Assembly: GCA_964514055.1 (NCBI GenBank)
Contig: CAZEPB010000005.1
Coordinates: 15,982 to 79,981 of the forward strand
Reading direction: 5' to 3'
Length of the DNA: 64,000 nt
Source of the DNA: SG8-32-3 sp964514055
GTDB lineage: Archaea; Thermoproteota; Bathyarchaeia; Bathyarchaeales; Bathycorpusculaceae
Part shown: positions 35,299 through 43,564 of the stretch, piece by piece
How the letters are laid out: every line of letters starts with the position of its first letter
Numbering within the stretch: position 1 is the first letter of the stretch
Position numbers and translations under genes: made by a program
The notes under the pieces: model-generated
What the model was told of the DNA's origin: nothing
Database searches by the model: none
The model's input: the letters and a program-made list of their open reading frames with translations, nothing else

Positions 35299-37457
35299 AT
35301 CAAACGACTTCTCTTATCCTGCATTGTCAACGGCAATTCAAGTTCTTGACTTTCTTGAAGTGCCATCTTTTCCTGCATATCATCTGTCTTGCCTTTGGTC
35401 TTCTCGTAAAGCTTTGGTGCAGAATTAATTATTTCTATAGCCTTGTTCATGTCGAAATCAATTGCTTGACCATACCATTCAATCGACTTAAAACGGGGCT
35501 TGTTTTCTTCTTTTATTATTTCGTAAGCTTGTTCTCTGGTTAGTTTGCCTTCTCTTATTTGGTGACTTCTAAAAATATCAAACTCGGAAAATCCCGCCAT
35601 AGTCATGTAGATGTAATTGTAGATTGCTGCTGTGCCGTCGTCTGTGCGCCAAGTCGCCACTGTATCCGTCTCTTTTTCCCAATTAAACTTCTCGGTTATG
35701 GCTTTGATTATTTTGTTTTCATCCCAATCCAAATAATGAAAGAGATACACATAATCATCGGGCAAAACGTAAGAGGAATAGTAAGCGAATAGAGTATCGA
35801 TAATCGACCTATTGATGTACGCGGGATTCTTGATAAACTGCTTCAGATAATAGTACATAATCTTCAGTTTGTCAATTCTCGAGATTCCAGTCATCCTTTT
35901 CAACGCGTTCTTATTACCTTGACTCACATTACAAAAACCGTACTTAAAGAGACCAGTACCTTCTTCGCCTTCATAACCACCGCAGAAAACGAACAGTTTG
36001 ACGCCTGTTTGCTTTCGAACTTGGTGGAAATAGTAGTAGAATTGCTTGTCTCCCGCCATCAATATCGGAACCATGCCTAAATCAGGTTTCTTCAACCAGG
36101 CTTTCAGATTCTTGCGGATGTTCTCTCGTTTCTTCTTAATGTCAGCCGAGATAACTATGTGCTCAATACCTAACTTACCTACTACTCTAGCTTGGTTTCT
36201 ACGTGCAAGATCATTAACCATGCCCCAATCATAAGTGAAAGTAACAGGATGCAAACCCAAACGATTCTTAAGATAATCCAGCCCGAAGGAACTGTCTCGC
36301 CCTCCACTGAACCCCACAACACAATCCGGTTCGCCAGAAGCACGCCTATACTTTGAAACATACTCTTCTAACGCTTCTTCACCCTTCAAATAATTGCCTC
36401 TACGCTCATAGTCTCTGCAATAACTACAGACACCTTCTTCGTCAAACCTGATAAAAGGCATAGTCTCCGGCAAAAGACAGCGAGAACACCGTTTCAATTC
36501 TACCTCACCCGAATAAAGACGCTGCCACACCTGCAACATAGACTGCTTAACTTCATCAGTAAGCAAGTAAGCATCGGCAGGCGGAGTATCCAGCGGTGCA
36601 TCTTGATCGTAGAGCTCAATAATCTTGGAATTTGAAGCGGTCAAAGTCTCAGATTCTTCGTCACTTGTCCCGTTTTTCAAAACGAAAGAGCTTGTTTTCA
36701 TCAAATCATAAGCGACAACAAGACCTTTCCCTGCTTTAACCTGAGTGATATTGTCGCTATCAAAAAATCGCTCCAAATGTCCCGAGTTCATGACTTGATT
36801 GAGAATATGTTTTTCCGAAGCGAAAACAAACATTTTTCCATTGTCACTCATGCAAGTGTAGAGTGACCCTGTATTTGTTGCCAGCAAAAAATTGCTAATA
36901 TCGTCGAACAAGACTGCAACAGAGGCTGAACCCTCAATACAATCAAACACAGCTTTAGCCGCACTCGTCAATGATTCACCCTTACTTCTAAATGACTGCA
37001 ATAAACTGAGGAAAACTTCAGTATCAACCTCGTATTTCCTTTCAAGCTGTGGAAACATTCTCCAGAGCTTGTCGTCGTTAACTATGATACCATTATGAAT
37101 ACCAACCGCACCACTCTTAATCACAGGCTGATTGTTAGAGTTGATCCCGCTGAGACCATTAGTCTGCAGCCGCGAGTGACCCAAGATAGCAAGAGGCACT
37201 TTAAGACAACCCTCTGCATACGCCTCGCTCTTTATTTGATTCTTGAACAAATTCCGGTACTTCTCTGACTTGACCAGTTTAGACGATGAAACAGCTTCCT
37301 TGAAAACGTAAATTGACCCCTTTACTTTGACCGCTATCCCTGACGCCTCCTTACCACGCGACTCTGATAGTTTGAACAAATGATTTGTGATATCCATGAG
37401 GTCACGGGCAGAAAAAGATACTCCGTCAGCTAACAGCAGTCCGAATATGCCGCACAT
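35295..37457 (-). CDS. Glutaminase/N-acetyl sugar amidotransferase fusion
   Basis: 720 residues from ATG 37457, chosen because it gives MCGIFGLL with Cys2 as the class II glutaminase nucleophile. Residues 1-~260 are an Ntn glutamine amidotransferase domain (GHSRL, GIHNGI, DTEVFLSLL). Residues ~320-345 have two Cys pairs (CSRC, CSYC), then a PP-loop SGGRDS at ~382, matching the WbpG/PseA-type N-acetyl-sugar amidotransferases that make acetamidino sugars. Bacterial WbpG normally uses separate HisH/HisF-like subunits for ammonia; here a PurF/GlmS-type glutaminase is fused instead. The product is likely an amidino-sugar nucleotide. Confidence 0.85.
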   Translation of the reverse strand: MCGIFGLLLADGVSFSARDLMDITNHLFKLSESRGKEASGIAVKVKGSIYVFKEAVSSSKLVKSEKYRNLFKNQIKSEAYAEGCLKVPLAILGHSRLQTNGLSGINSNNQPVIKSGAVGIHNGIIVNDDKLWRMFPQLERKYEVDTEVFLSLLQSFRSKGESLTSAAKAVFDCIEGSASVAVLFDDISNFLLATNTGSLYTCMSDNGKMFVFASEKHILNQVMNSGHLERFFDSDNITQVKAGKGLVVAYDLMKTSSFVLKNGTSDEESETLTASNSKIIELYDQDAPLDTPPADAYLLTDEVKQSMLQVWQRLYSGEVELKRCSRCLLPETMPFIRFDEEGVCSYCRDYERRGNYLKGEEALEEYVSKYRRASGEPDCVVGFSGGRDSSFGLDYLKNRLGLHPVTFTYDWGMVNDLARRNQARVVGKLGIEHIVISADIKKKRENIRKNLKAWLKKPDLGMVPILMAGDKQFYYYFHQVRKQTGVKLFVFCGGYEGEEGTGLFKYGFCNVSQGNKNALKRMTGISRIDKLKIMYYYLKQFIKNPAYINRSIIDTLFAYYSSYVLPDDYVYLFHYLDWDENKIIKAITEKFNWEKETDTVATWRTDDGTAAIYNYIYMTMAGFSEFDIFRSHQIREGKLTREQAYEIIKEENKPRFKSIEWYGQAIDFDMNKAIEIINSAPKLYEKTKGKTDDMQEKMALQESQELELPLTMQDKRSRLI

Positions 37458-37543
37458 AACTCTATTCCAAACCATCCACAGATTTTAGACAAATGCGTGC
37501 CATACAAATTCCATTGTCCAAAACACTTCTGAATATTGCCGCG

Positions 37544-38599
37544 TCAAGCATGAACTTTTTCCAACGTAAACATTTTAAGTTCTTTTGCTTGTTTGGAATC
37601 AAAGTCTGCAGATTCTGCGATGTTAAGCCAATTCTCCACAAACCAATCATGCACATGCTCTAGACCTTCCCTGAAATCCATCATGGGCTCGTAACCAAGA
37701 ATTTTTTTAGCTTTTTTAATTGACGCCAAAAGCCTGTTTTTCTTGTCCCAATTTCTCCTCTCTTTAAAAACAATTCCAGCATCGTTTCCCGTCAATTCGT
37801 TGATCCAATTTGCGAGGTCGCCTATTCTGATCTCTCTGCCAGAGGCAAGATTAAACGCCTCTCCAACAGCTTCCTTATAATACGCCATAGCCAATAGTCC
37901 GTTAATAATATCCCCAACATAAGTGAAATCTCTCGTCTCATCACCAGTTCCAGTGATCGGCAGAGGGTGCCTATTCATCGACCAGAAGAAAAAGTTGGGA
38001 ATGACATTCCTGTAGCTTCCTGGAACTTCCCCTGGACCGTAAGAGTTAAAGAACCGTGCATTTACGATTGGCAGATGATACAGATTATGGAAATAGTTTG
38101 TATAAAGCTCGCCCAACATTTTTGTCACTTGATACGGCGTGTAAAGCTTCATTGAAACATCGTGTTCTTCAAAGGGCATTTTCGAGTCTGAACCGTATAT
38201 TCCGCATCCAGATGAGGCATAGATGAAACGTTCAACTTCGACTCTGTGAGCGCACTTCAGAACATTAAGCGTTCCCATACCATTCACCATCAGATCCACT
38301 TCGGGATGATCAACCGAATTTTGGTTGGCAAAATGCGCCGCTAGATGATAAACTATGTCAGGTTTCTCCTTAAACGCCCGCCTCAGTTTCTCATTGTCAA
38401 GGACGCTGCCATTAATGAACGCGATTTTTGGTCCAGTGGGAATATTCCATTCATAAGACGAAGACAGATCATCAAGGATCACGATCTTCTTAGTTTCCAA
38501 ATTGTTCAGTATTTTCACTAGATTTGATCCAATTGCACCTGCCCCGCCAGTAACAAGCACGTTTTTTCCATTAAATGCTTCACGCACTCTTTCTTTCAT
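37544..38599 (-). CDS. NAD-dependent sugar epimerase/dehydratase
   Basis: About 351 residues from ATG 38599, which has GGAGGA 8 nt upstream; longer in-frame starts would overlap the preceding gene. VLVTGGAGAIGSNLV binds NAD, ASSGCGIYG carries the catalytic Ser, and YQVTK is the YxxxK pair. SDR extended family, GalE/UDP-glucuronate-decarboxylase-like. The substrate is unknown. It follows the next epimerase gene directly. Confidence 0.85.
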   Translation of the reverse strand: MKERVREAFNGKNVLVTGGAGAIGSNLVKILNNLETKKIVILDDLSSSYEWNIPTGPKIAFINGSVLDNEKLRRAFKEKPDIVYHLAAHFANQNSVDHPEVDLMVNGMGTLNVLKCAHRVEVERFIYASSGCGIYGSDSKMPFEEHDVSMKLYTPYQVTKMLGELYTNYFHNLYHLPIVNARFFNSYGPGEVPGSYRNVIPNFFFWSMNRHPLPITGTGDETRDFTYVGDIINGLLAMAYYKEAVGEAFNLASGREIRIGDLANWINELTGNDAGIVFKERRNWDKKNRLLASIKKAKKILGYEPMMDFREGLEHVHDWFVENWLNIAESADFDSKQAKELKMFTLEKVHA

Positions 38600-38600
38600 A

Positions 38601-39548
38601 TCATATTCCTCCATTTTCACTGTTTTTGCCATATAATTTTTTGAACCATTCAACAGTTCGCCGAATCCCTTCGTCCACAGGAACCGTCAATTTAAAATTC
38701 AAATCTCGCTTAGCCTTAGAAGAATCAGGAGTTTTGATCTTAGTCGTGAAAGGCTCTTCCGCCTTATAGGTAACTTTTGAGTCGTCTTTGTTCAAATTTT
38801 TCAGTATCAAATCGGAAATGTACTTGATCTCGTATTGCGTGTCTCCGCCTAGGTTGTATATCTCCCCAGGCTTGAAGTTGGCAATTATGTTGGCAAGCGT
38901 TCTGCAAAGGTCTTCCACATACTCAAGCGTGCGCTTGTGCCCGAGAAAAACAGTGTATGGCTCGTCACGCATCGCTTTATAGATAAATTTGGGTATCCAG
39001 CCACGATAGGGCGTGTAGTGTTCGCCGACGCCGTATACGTTGAACAATCTAACGCGGACCGATTCGGTGTTGAACATAGCGGCTGAATTGAGAATCTGCA
39101 TCTCGTTGACCCATTTGGAAATGGCGTAATCATTCATCTGCTTAATTGGAATCTTCTCCATCACATCCTCGCTCATCACACCATCATAGTCACCATACAC
39201 CTCAGCGCTACCAAAGAAAATCAGTCGGAACTTTTTTTTCTCCTGCACTCTGAGAATGTTCTTCGTGCCTACCGCGTTTGTCGGCCAAAGATTCTCATAA
39301 TAATCCTCGCCGTTCCATCTGCCGTACTCTGCCGCAGCGTGGTAAACATAATCAAAGTCATGCGCCTCAAACAGGCGCTCCACCTGATGATATTTGCTCA
39401 CGTCGCAGCGAACAAAGTTCTCATTCTCGCAATGCATCAAATCGCAAAGCCAAACTTCATGCCCGCGCCTTTTCAACTCGCGAACCAGATTTGAACCAAG
39501 AAAACCTGAACCACCAGTCACCAAAACTCTCTTATTCCGCTCACTCAA
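38601..39548 (-). CDS. NAD-dependent sugar epimerase/dehydratase
   Basis: 315 residues. VLVTGGSGFLGSNLVREL is the NAD loop, FGSAEVYGDYD holds the active-site region and YAISK the Tyr/Lys pair. It is of the SDR extended class and about as diverged from its neighbour at 37544 as from other epimerases, so the two likely do successive steps. One candidate role is producing the 4-keto or epimerised amino-sugar used by the amidotransferase. Confidence 0.85.
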   Translation of the reverse strand: MSERNKRVLVTGGSGFLGSNLVRELKRRGHEVWLCDLMHCENENFVRCDVSKYHQVERLFEAHDFDYVYHAAAEYGRWNGEDYYENLWPTNAVGTKNILRVQEKKKFRLIFFGSAEVYGDYDGVMSEDVMEKIPIKQMNDYAISKWVNEMQILNSAAMFNTESVRVRLFNVYGVGEHYTPYRGWIPKFIYKAMRDEPYTVFLGHKRTLEYVEDLCRTLANIIANFKPGEIYNLGGDTQYEIKYISDLILKNLNKDDSKVTYKAEEPFTTKIKTPDSSKAKRDLNFKLTVPVDEGIRRTVEWFKKLYGKNSENGGI

Positions 39549-39563
39549 ACAACATCTACCTCC

Positions 39564-39881
39564 TTATTTCTTCTTAATTTTTCGAATTCTGAAAATCGCA
39601 GTCCCACCCTGCGTGTAGGGCTCACCAGGATCAACACATTGAATGTACGCGTTCTCCCTGTCTCCAGGCTTTGATAAGCCCAATTCAACAGGGTCAGCCC
39701 CTCGCTCCAGAGCCACCACGTAATGCAATAAGGAAGAAAGGGCATGCGTACACAAGGCATCCGTTTTCTCCAAAACTATCTCAGGATCATCAACCATTAT
39801 CTTATCCCCAACCTTGTGCACCGGACAGAAACCACGCACCTCTACGACCTCGATCTCAAGCATTCGACTGTCTCTTCTCAT
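39564..39881 (-). CDS. TIGR04076-like small protein
   Basis: 105 residues. VEVVEVRGFCPVHKVGDKI, then DALCTHALSSLLHYV and the end GGTAIFRIRKI match the TIGR04076 pattern of short proteins from anaerobes. The family has no established function; conserved Cys residues suggest metal or redox binding. It lies between the epimerase and the polyprenyl-phosphate-sugar synthase and overlaps the latter by 26 nt, so it is probably translated with it. Confidence 0.75.
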   Translation of the reverse strand: MRRDSRMLEIEVVEVRGFCPVHKVGDKIMVDDPEIVLEKTDALCTHALSSLLHYVVALERGADPVELGLSKPGDRENAYIQCVDPGEPYTQGGTAIFRIRKIKKK

Positions 39882-40830
39882 TCATTTTCTTAGAAATCCT
39901 AGAAATAGCGTATAGCGTTATGGCTGTTGACAACATGAAGAAACCAATTATCAGGAAGGACAGGGAAGCCAAAGCGATATTAGTCACTATGTGATGTTCC
40001 GTAGCGTAGATTTGAAGCATCCAAACGCCAAAAGATACTCCAGCAAACAAAAACAACAGTGAGGGGAGACCTAGCAATATCAGAGGCTTTTCCTCAACAA
40101 TGAGGCGAATGATGGACATGACAACGCCCATGCCGTGAGTCACTGGATGCTCTGTGGAAGTGGCAACTTCATTCTGGTACTTGCAGTAGCTAGGCACTTC
40201 ACAAATCTTCAAATTCTTCTTGCTGGCTTCCAACAGTATCTCAACGCTAGCACCCATACCAGCCTCAACAACACTCAGCCGCTCAATCGCCCGACGACTG
40301 TAAGCCCTGAACCCACTCTGAGCGTCGCTAACCCCCTTCTTCGCGGAACCATTAACAATCTTCGTAATCAGTTTAGCTCCAAGCCGCCTGTATACCGGCA
40401 TCTCAGCAGCACCACGTACATCAATAAACCGGCTACCGATAACCACGTCGGCCACGCCGTCAGCGATAGGCTTCAGAACGGTAGGAATCTCTGATGGATT
40501 GTGCTGTCCGTCACCGTCCAAAGTTACCAAGACATCAGCGCCCAACTCAAAGGCACGTTCAAACAGGCTCTTGATGGCGGCGCCATAACCAGAATTCCGC
40601 TCGTGCCTCACCACGTCCGCGCCCAAGCGCTCAGCGATCTTCGCCGTCAAATCTTTCGAGCCATCATCGCAAACCACAACCGCGTCCGCAAACCCTTGAG
40701 CCTCCAAAACCACACGAGCAATCGAATGCTCCTCATTAAACGCTGGAATACCAACCACAACAAAAGGCTTGACTCCAGCAACCACAGAGTCTTCCACAAT
40801 CACTCGGCTATCTTCAACTTCCACCAACAT
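39856..40830 (-). CDS. GT2 dolichyl-phosphate hexosyltransferase-like
   Basis: 324 residues. VVGIPAFNEEHSIARVV, VCDDGSKDLT and TLDGDGQHNPSEI are the DPM1/AglJ-type GT2 motifs, and GSRFID plus SDAQSGFRAYSR complete the catalytic domain. Two membrane helices end the protein (~255-310), as in many archaeal dolichol-phosphate sugar synthases. It likely makes a polyprenyl-phosphate sugar or the first lipid-linked residue for N-glycosylation. The start overlaps the GT-C gene's stop by 17 nt. Confidence 0.87.
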   Translation of the reverse strand: MLVEVEDSRVIVEDSVVAGVKPFVVVGIPAFNEEHSIARVVLEAQGFADAVVVCDDGSKDLTAKIAERLGADVVRHERNSGYGAAIKSLFERAFELGADVLVTLDGDGQHNPSEIPTVLKPIADGVADVVIGSRFIDVRGAAEMPVYRRLGAKLITKIVNGSAKKGVSDAQSGFRAYSRRAIERLSVVEAGMGASVEILLEASKKNLKICEVPSYCKYQNEVATSTEHPVTHGMGVVMSIIRLIVEEKPLILLGLPSLLFLFAGVSFGVWMLQIYATEHHIVTNIALASLSFLIIGFFMLSTAITLYAISRISKKMNEKRQSNA

Positions 40831-42421
40831 TCACACCTTCATACTCGTAAACAGATATGCGACCAAAATCCTGAACACTAACGAAATAATCAGGAACAGA
40901 AACCCCATACCATCCAATCGGCTGGTTCCACCAAACAAAAAACACTCTACTAAAACCACTGCTAAACGCAGTATTCACGGCCAAATCAATATCACTCTCA
41001 AACTGCACAATCACATGAGACCTATCCAAATACAGCTGCCCCCAAGTCACAAAGGCATGCTGCAAAACCACACACGAAACCGCATCCAAACTGTCATCAA
41101 GCCAACCCATTGCCTCAACAACGCCATCCACATCCTCATAAGGCACCGTTGGATTAGTCGAAAAATAAAGATAAGTACCAGAAACAGCGGGCACACTTGC
41201 ACTCGCATAAACCATAGAAACAGGTGTTGCCAAATAAGCCATTCCTAACGCAAAAGTCAACAAAACCATCGCAGAACCCTTCCTAGACGAAACCCAAGAA
41301 GAAAAACGAACTTTTACCCCACGAAAACCGCTATACAATCTGCCAAACCCATTAACCGCGTAAAACGTGAAGGGAAACACAAGCATAAACATCCATCGAT
41401 GCCAAAGGTTCAACGCACAAAAAGGAACTACCAAACAACCGAAAGCGCCAACAAGCAGCAGAGCCGTCCACAAATCTAAAACACCATTCCTGAAGAAACC
41501 CTTAGCAACCAACAGAAGGTAAGGCACAAACAAAACAGCAAACAGAAGGCCAACACTTAAAGCAAGCACCCAATAATTCGCATACGAATCTACGGAATTC
41601 TGAACCTGCAAGTAATCAACCAAAAAAAACAAGCCGCCTGCCCTGCCGCTAACACCGTCGCCCGCAGTAATCACGTTAGTTTCAGTCACATACCGAATAG
41701 GGAAAAACCTCAAGCCCAACCCTACAACGAAGACAGACAAAGCTGGAAGAACACCCAACGCCAAACGCTTAGACCCAGAATCCAGCTGCCGCTTAACCAA
41801 ACGCCAAACCAACAAGCCTAACACCGCCACCAACAATGTCACCGCCGCATACTCATGAGCAAAAACACTCAACAAAGAAAGCCCAGCGAAAAGCGCAAAG
41901 CCACGCCTAGAATCAACCTCCTTCACATACGCCAAAGCAAACAACAAGATACCCAACCCCAACGTGTTCCTCAGCAAATCCCAACTAATCCTCAAAGAAG
42001 CCAACTGCAACGCAAAAAAAACACCAGCCAACAACCCCAAACGCAAGTTCCAGCCTAACATTTTTCTAGAGAACCAATAGATACCAGCCACGTTCAAACC
42101 AAACAGCAATGGCGCAACAACCTTCAATAATAAGAAGGGATCACCCTGAAAGAGACTGTAAAGTGGCACAATAAACGCGTACAGCAACCAAGAAGAAGTG
42201 AAAAACTGGCTCCAATGAGCCCAAACTACCCCGCTCTTCATAGCAACTGCGTAATGAATCGTGTCAAAGCCAATAGGCAACGGAAAAGCTAAAAGCTCAG
42301 GCACCAACCTGACAAAAAAGCCTATGGACAAGCAAGCAAATAAAACTCTTCGATCGGTAAGCACAGTGTTGCTTAAGATCCGAGAAAATCCAAGCTTCAA
42401 CCCTGTCACGCTCATTTGCAA
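40814..42421 (-). CDS. GT-C-like membrane glycosyltransferase
   Basis: 535 residues with about 11 membrane helices and a ~100-residue C-terminal extracytoplasmic domain. LPIGFDTIHYAVAM in the first outer loop has the acidic GT-C position. There is no WWDxG, so it is not the STT3/AglB oligosaccharyltransferase. It probably uses a dolichyl-phosphate sugar, perhaps the one made by the GT2 enzyme encoded next to it. Codons are richer in G and T than in genes at 24-33 kb. Confidence 0.75.
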   Translation of the reverse strand: MQMSVTGLKLGFSRILSNTVLTDRRVLFACLSIGFFVRLVPELLAFPLPIGFDTIHYAVAMKSGVVWAHWSQFFTSSWLLYAFIVPLYSLFQGDPFLLLKVVAPLLFGLNVAGIYWFSRKMLGWNLRLGLLAGVFFALQLASLRISWDLLRNTLGLGILLFALAYVKEVDSRRGFALFAGLSLLSVFAHEYAAVTLLVAVLGLLVWRLVKRQLDSGSKRLALGVLPALSVFVVGLGLRFFPIRYVTETNVITAGDGVSGRAGGLFFLVDYLQVQNSVDSYANYWVLALSVGLLFAVLFVPYLLLVAKGFFRNGVLDLWTALLLVGAFGCLVVPFCALNLWHRWMFMLVFPFTFYAVNGFGRLYSGFRGVKVRFSSWVSSRKGSAMVLLTFALGMAYLATPVSMVYASASVPAVSGTYLYFSTNPTVPYEDVDGVVEAMGWLDDSLDAVSCVVLQHAFVTWGQLYLDRSHVIVQFESDIDLAVNTAFSSGFSRVFFVWWNQPIGWYGVSVPDYFVSVQDFGRISVYEYEGVNVGGS

Positions 42422-43374
42422 CTACCTACAATTGGCACGTGATTCGCAAGCAACTCGAGTAGCCCATCTTTCAAAGAAACCTGTGGTTTATATCGCAAGA
42501 GCTGTGCAGCTTTAGAAATGTCTGCATAACTATGCCTAATTTCGCCGTTCCTCGGCTTCTCATTAAGAACCTGTAAATCCAACTTGGCAGATTCCAAAAT
42601 GGTCGTAGCTAACTCATGAATAGAGGTAGGCACGCCAAAACCAATGTTAAAAACCTTCCCGTCAACATAATCGCGCTCCACAGCGCTTAAAACAGCTTCA
42701 ACCACATCACGCACATTGACAAAGTCTCTGGTCTGCCACCCATCACCATAAATAACCAACGGCAACCCCCGCCCAGCCCGATCAATAAACCGCGTTATCA
42801 CTCCACAATAATCATTCACGCCTTGCCTGGGACCATAAACGTTAAACAAACGTAAGATAACCGATCGCAAAAGCTGCTTCTCATGAAAACCCAGGCAATA
42901 CTTCTCAGCCGCAACCTTCGATTCAGCGTAGGGCGAAATTGGGCTCGCCGGATGTTCTTCAGTAACGGGTAGAAATCTGGGTTCCCCGTAAACCGCACAT
43001 GAGGAAACATATACAAGCTTGTCAACCTTCGCCTGTGCACAAGCACGAAGCAAATTCACTGTTCCATTAACATTAACGTCAAAAGTGAAACTTGGCTTCT
43101 CAACCGAAAAGGGCACGCTGGTCAAAGCTGCCAAATGAACCACCGAATCAACATCCTCAACGCAGCCTTCGACAACCGAAGCATCTCGAATGTCACCTTC
43201 GACAAAATCGACTCTACCACTCGTCAAGTGACCACTGATATTCTCCAGTCTACCAGTAGACAAATTGTCAACAACTCTAACACCATAACCACAATCGACC
43301 AACCGATCAACCACGTGGCTACCTATGAAACCAGCCCCGCCAGTAACCAGAACTCTTTTGGCAGTTTTAATCAA
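42412..43374 (-). CDS. UDP-glucose 4-epimerase-type SDR
   Basis: 320 residues, starting at TTG 43374 inside the end of the WecB scar. VLVTGGAGFIGSHVVDRL is the NAD loop, VSSCAVYG the Ser region and YAESK the Tyr/Lys pair. GalE-like; it may interconvert UDP-GlcNAc and UDP-GalNAc or Glc/Gal forms. The 8-nt overlap with the scar indicates translational coupling to the lost epimerase, which suits a role in amino-sugar supply. Confidence 0.87.
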   Translation of the reverse strand: MIKTAKRVLVTGGAGFIGSHVVDRLVDCGYGVRVVDNLSTGRLENISGHLTSGRVDFVEGDIRDASVVEGCVEDVDSVVHLAALTSVPFSVEKPSFTFDVNVNGTVNLLRACAQAKVDKLVYVSSCAVYGEPRFLPVTEEHPASPISPYAESKVAAEKYCLGFHEKQLLRSVILRLFNVYGPRQGVNDYCGVITRFIDRAGRGLPLVIYGDGWQTRDFVNVRDVVEAVLSAVERDYVDGKVFNIGFGVPTSIHELATTILESAKLDLQVLNEKPRNGEIRHSYADISKAAQLLRYKPQVSLKDGLLELLANHVPIVGSCK

Positions 43375-43564
43375 ACTTGCTCCTCAACACTTCAACAATT
43401 CTCGCGCCAGACTTGCCGTCTCCGAAAGGATTGACCCAGGCGCTCTTCCCAGCGAGCATAAGTCTCGCACAATCAACAATTCGTTCGAGATCCGTGCCAG
43501 CCAAAATGTTAGAGCCAACATCCAACGTTTCAGGTCTTGTCCCCAAAACAATCGCGGTCTTCAG
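43367..43564 (-). pseudogene. Internally deleted UDP-GlcNAc 2-epimerase (wecB-type) scar
   Basis: A 65-codon frame, apparently from CTG, reads KTAIVLGTRPE, the N-terminus of WecB/MnaA-type epimerases, then TLDVGSNILAGTD and WVNPFGDGKSGARIVEVL, their C-terminus (normally RPETVEVGSN...). The ~300 residues between are missing, with the junction at the RPE tripeptide that occurs at both ends of the intact protein. CTG 43564 overlaps the TGA of the upstream GT2 gene. The enzyme would have made UDP-ManNAc from UDP-GlcNAc. Confidence 0.8.

Noticed and set aside
40814..42421. Possible AglB/STT3 oligosaccharyltransferase
   Set aside because: The WWDxG motif required by STT3 proteins is absent, so only a general GT-C call is kept.
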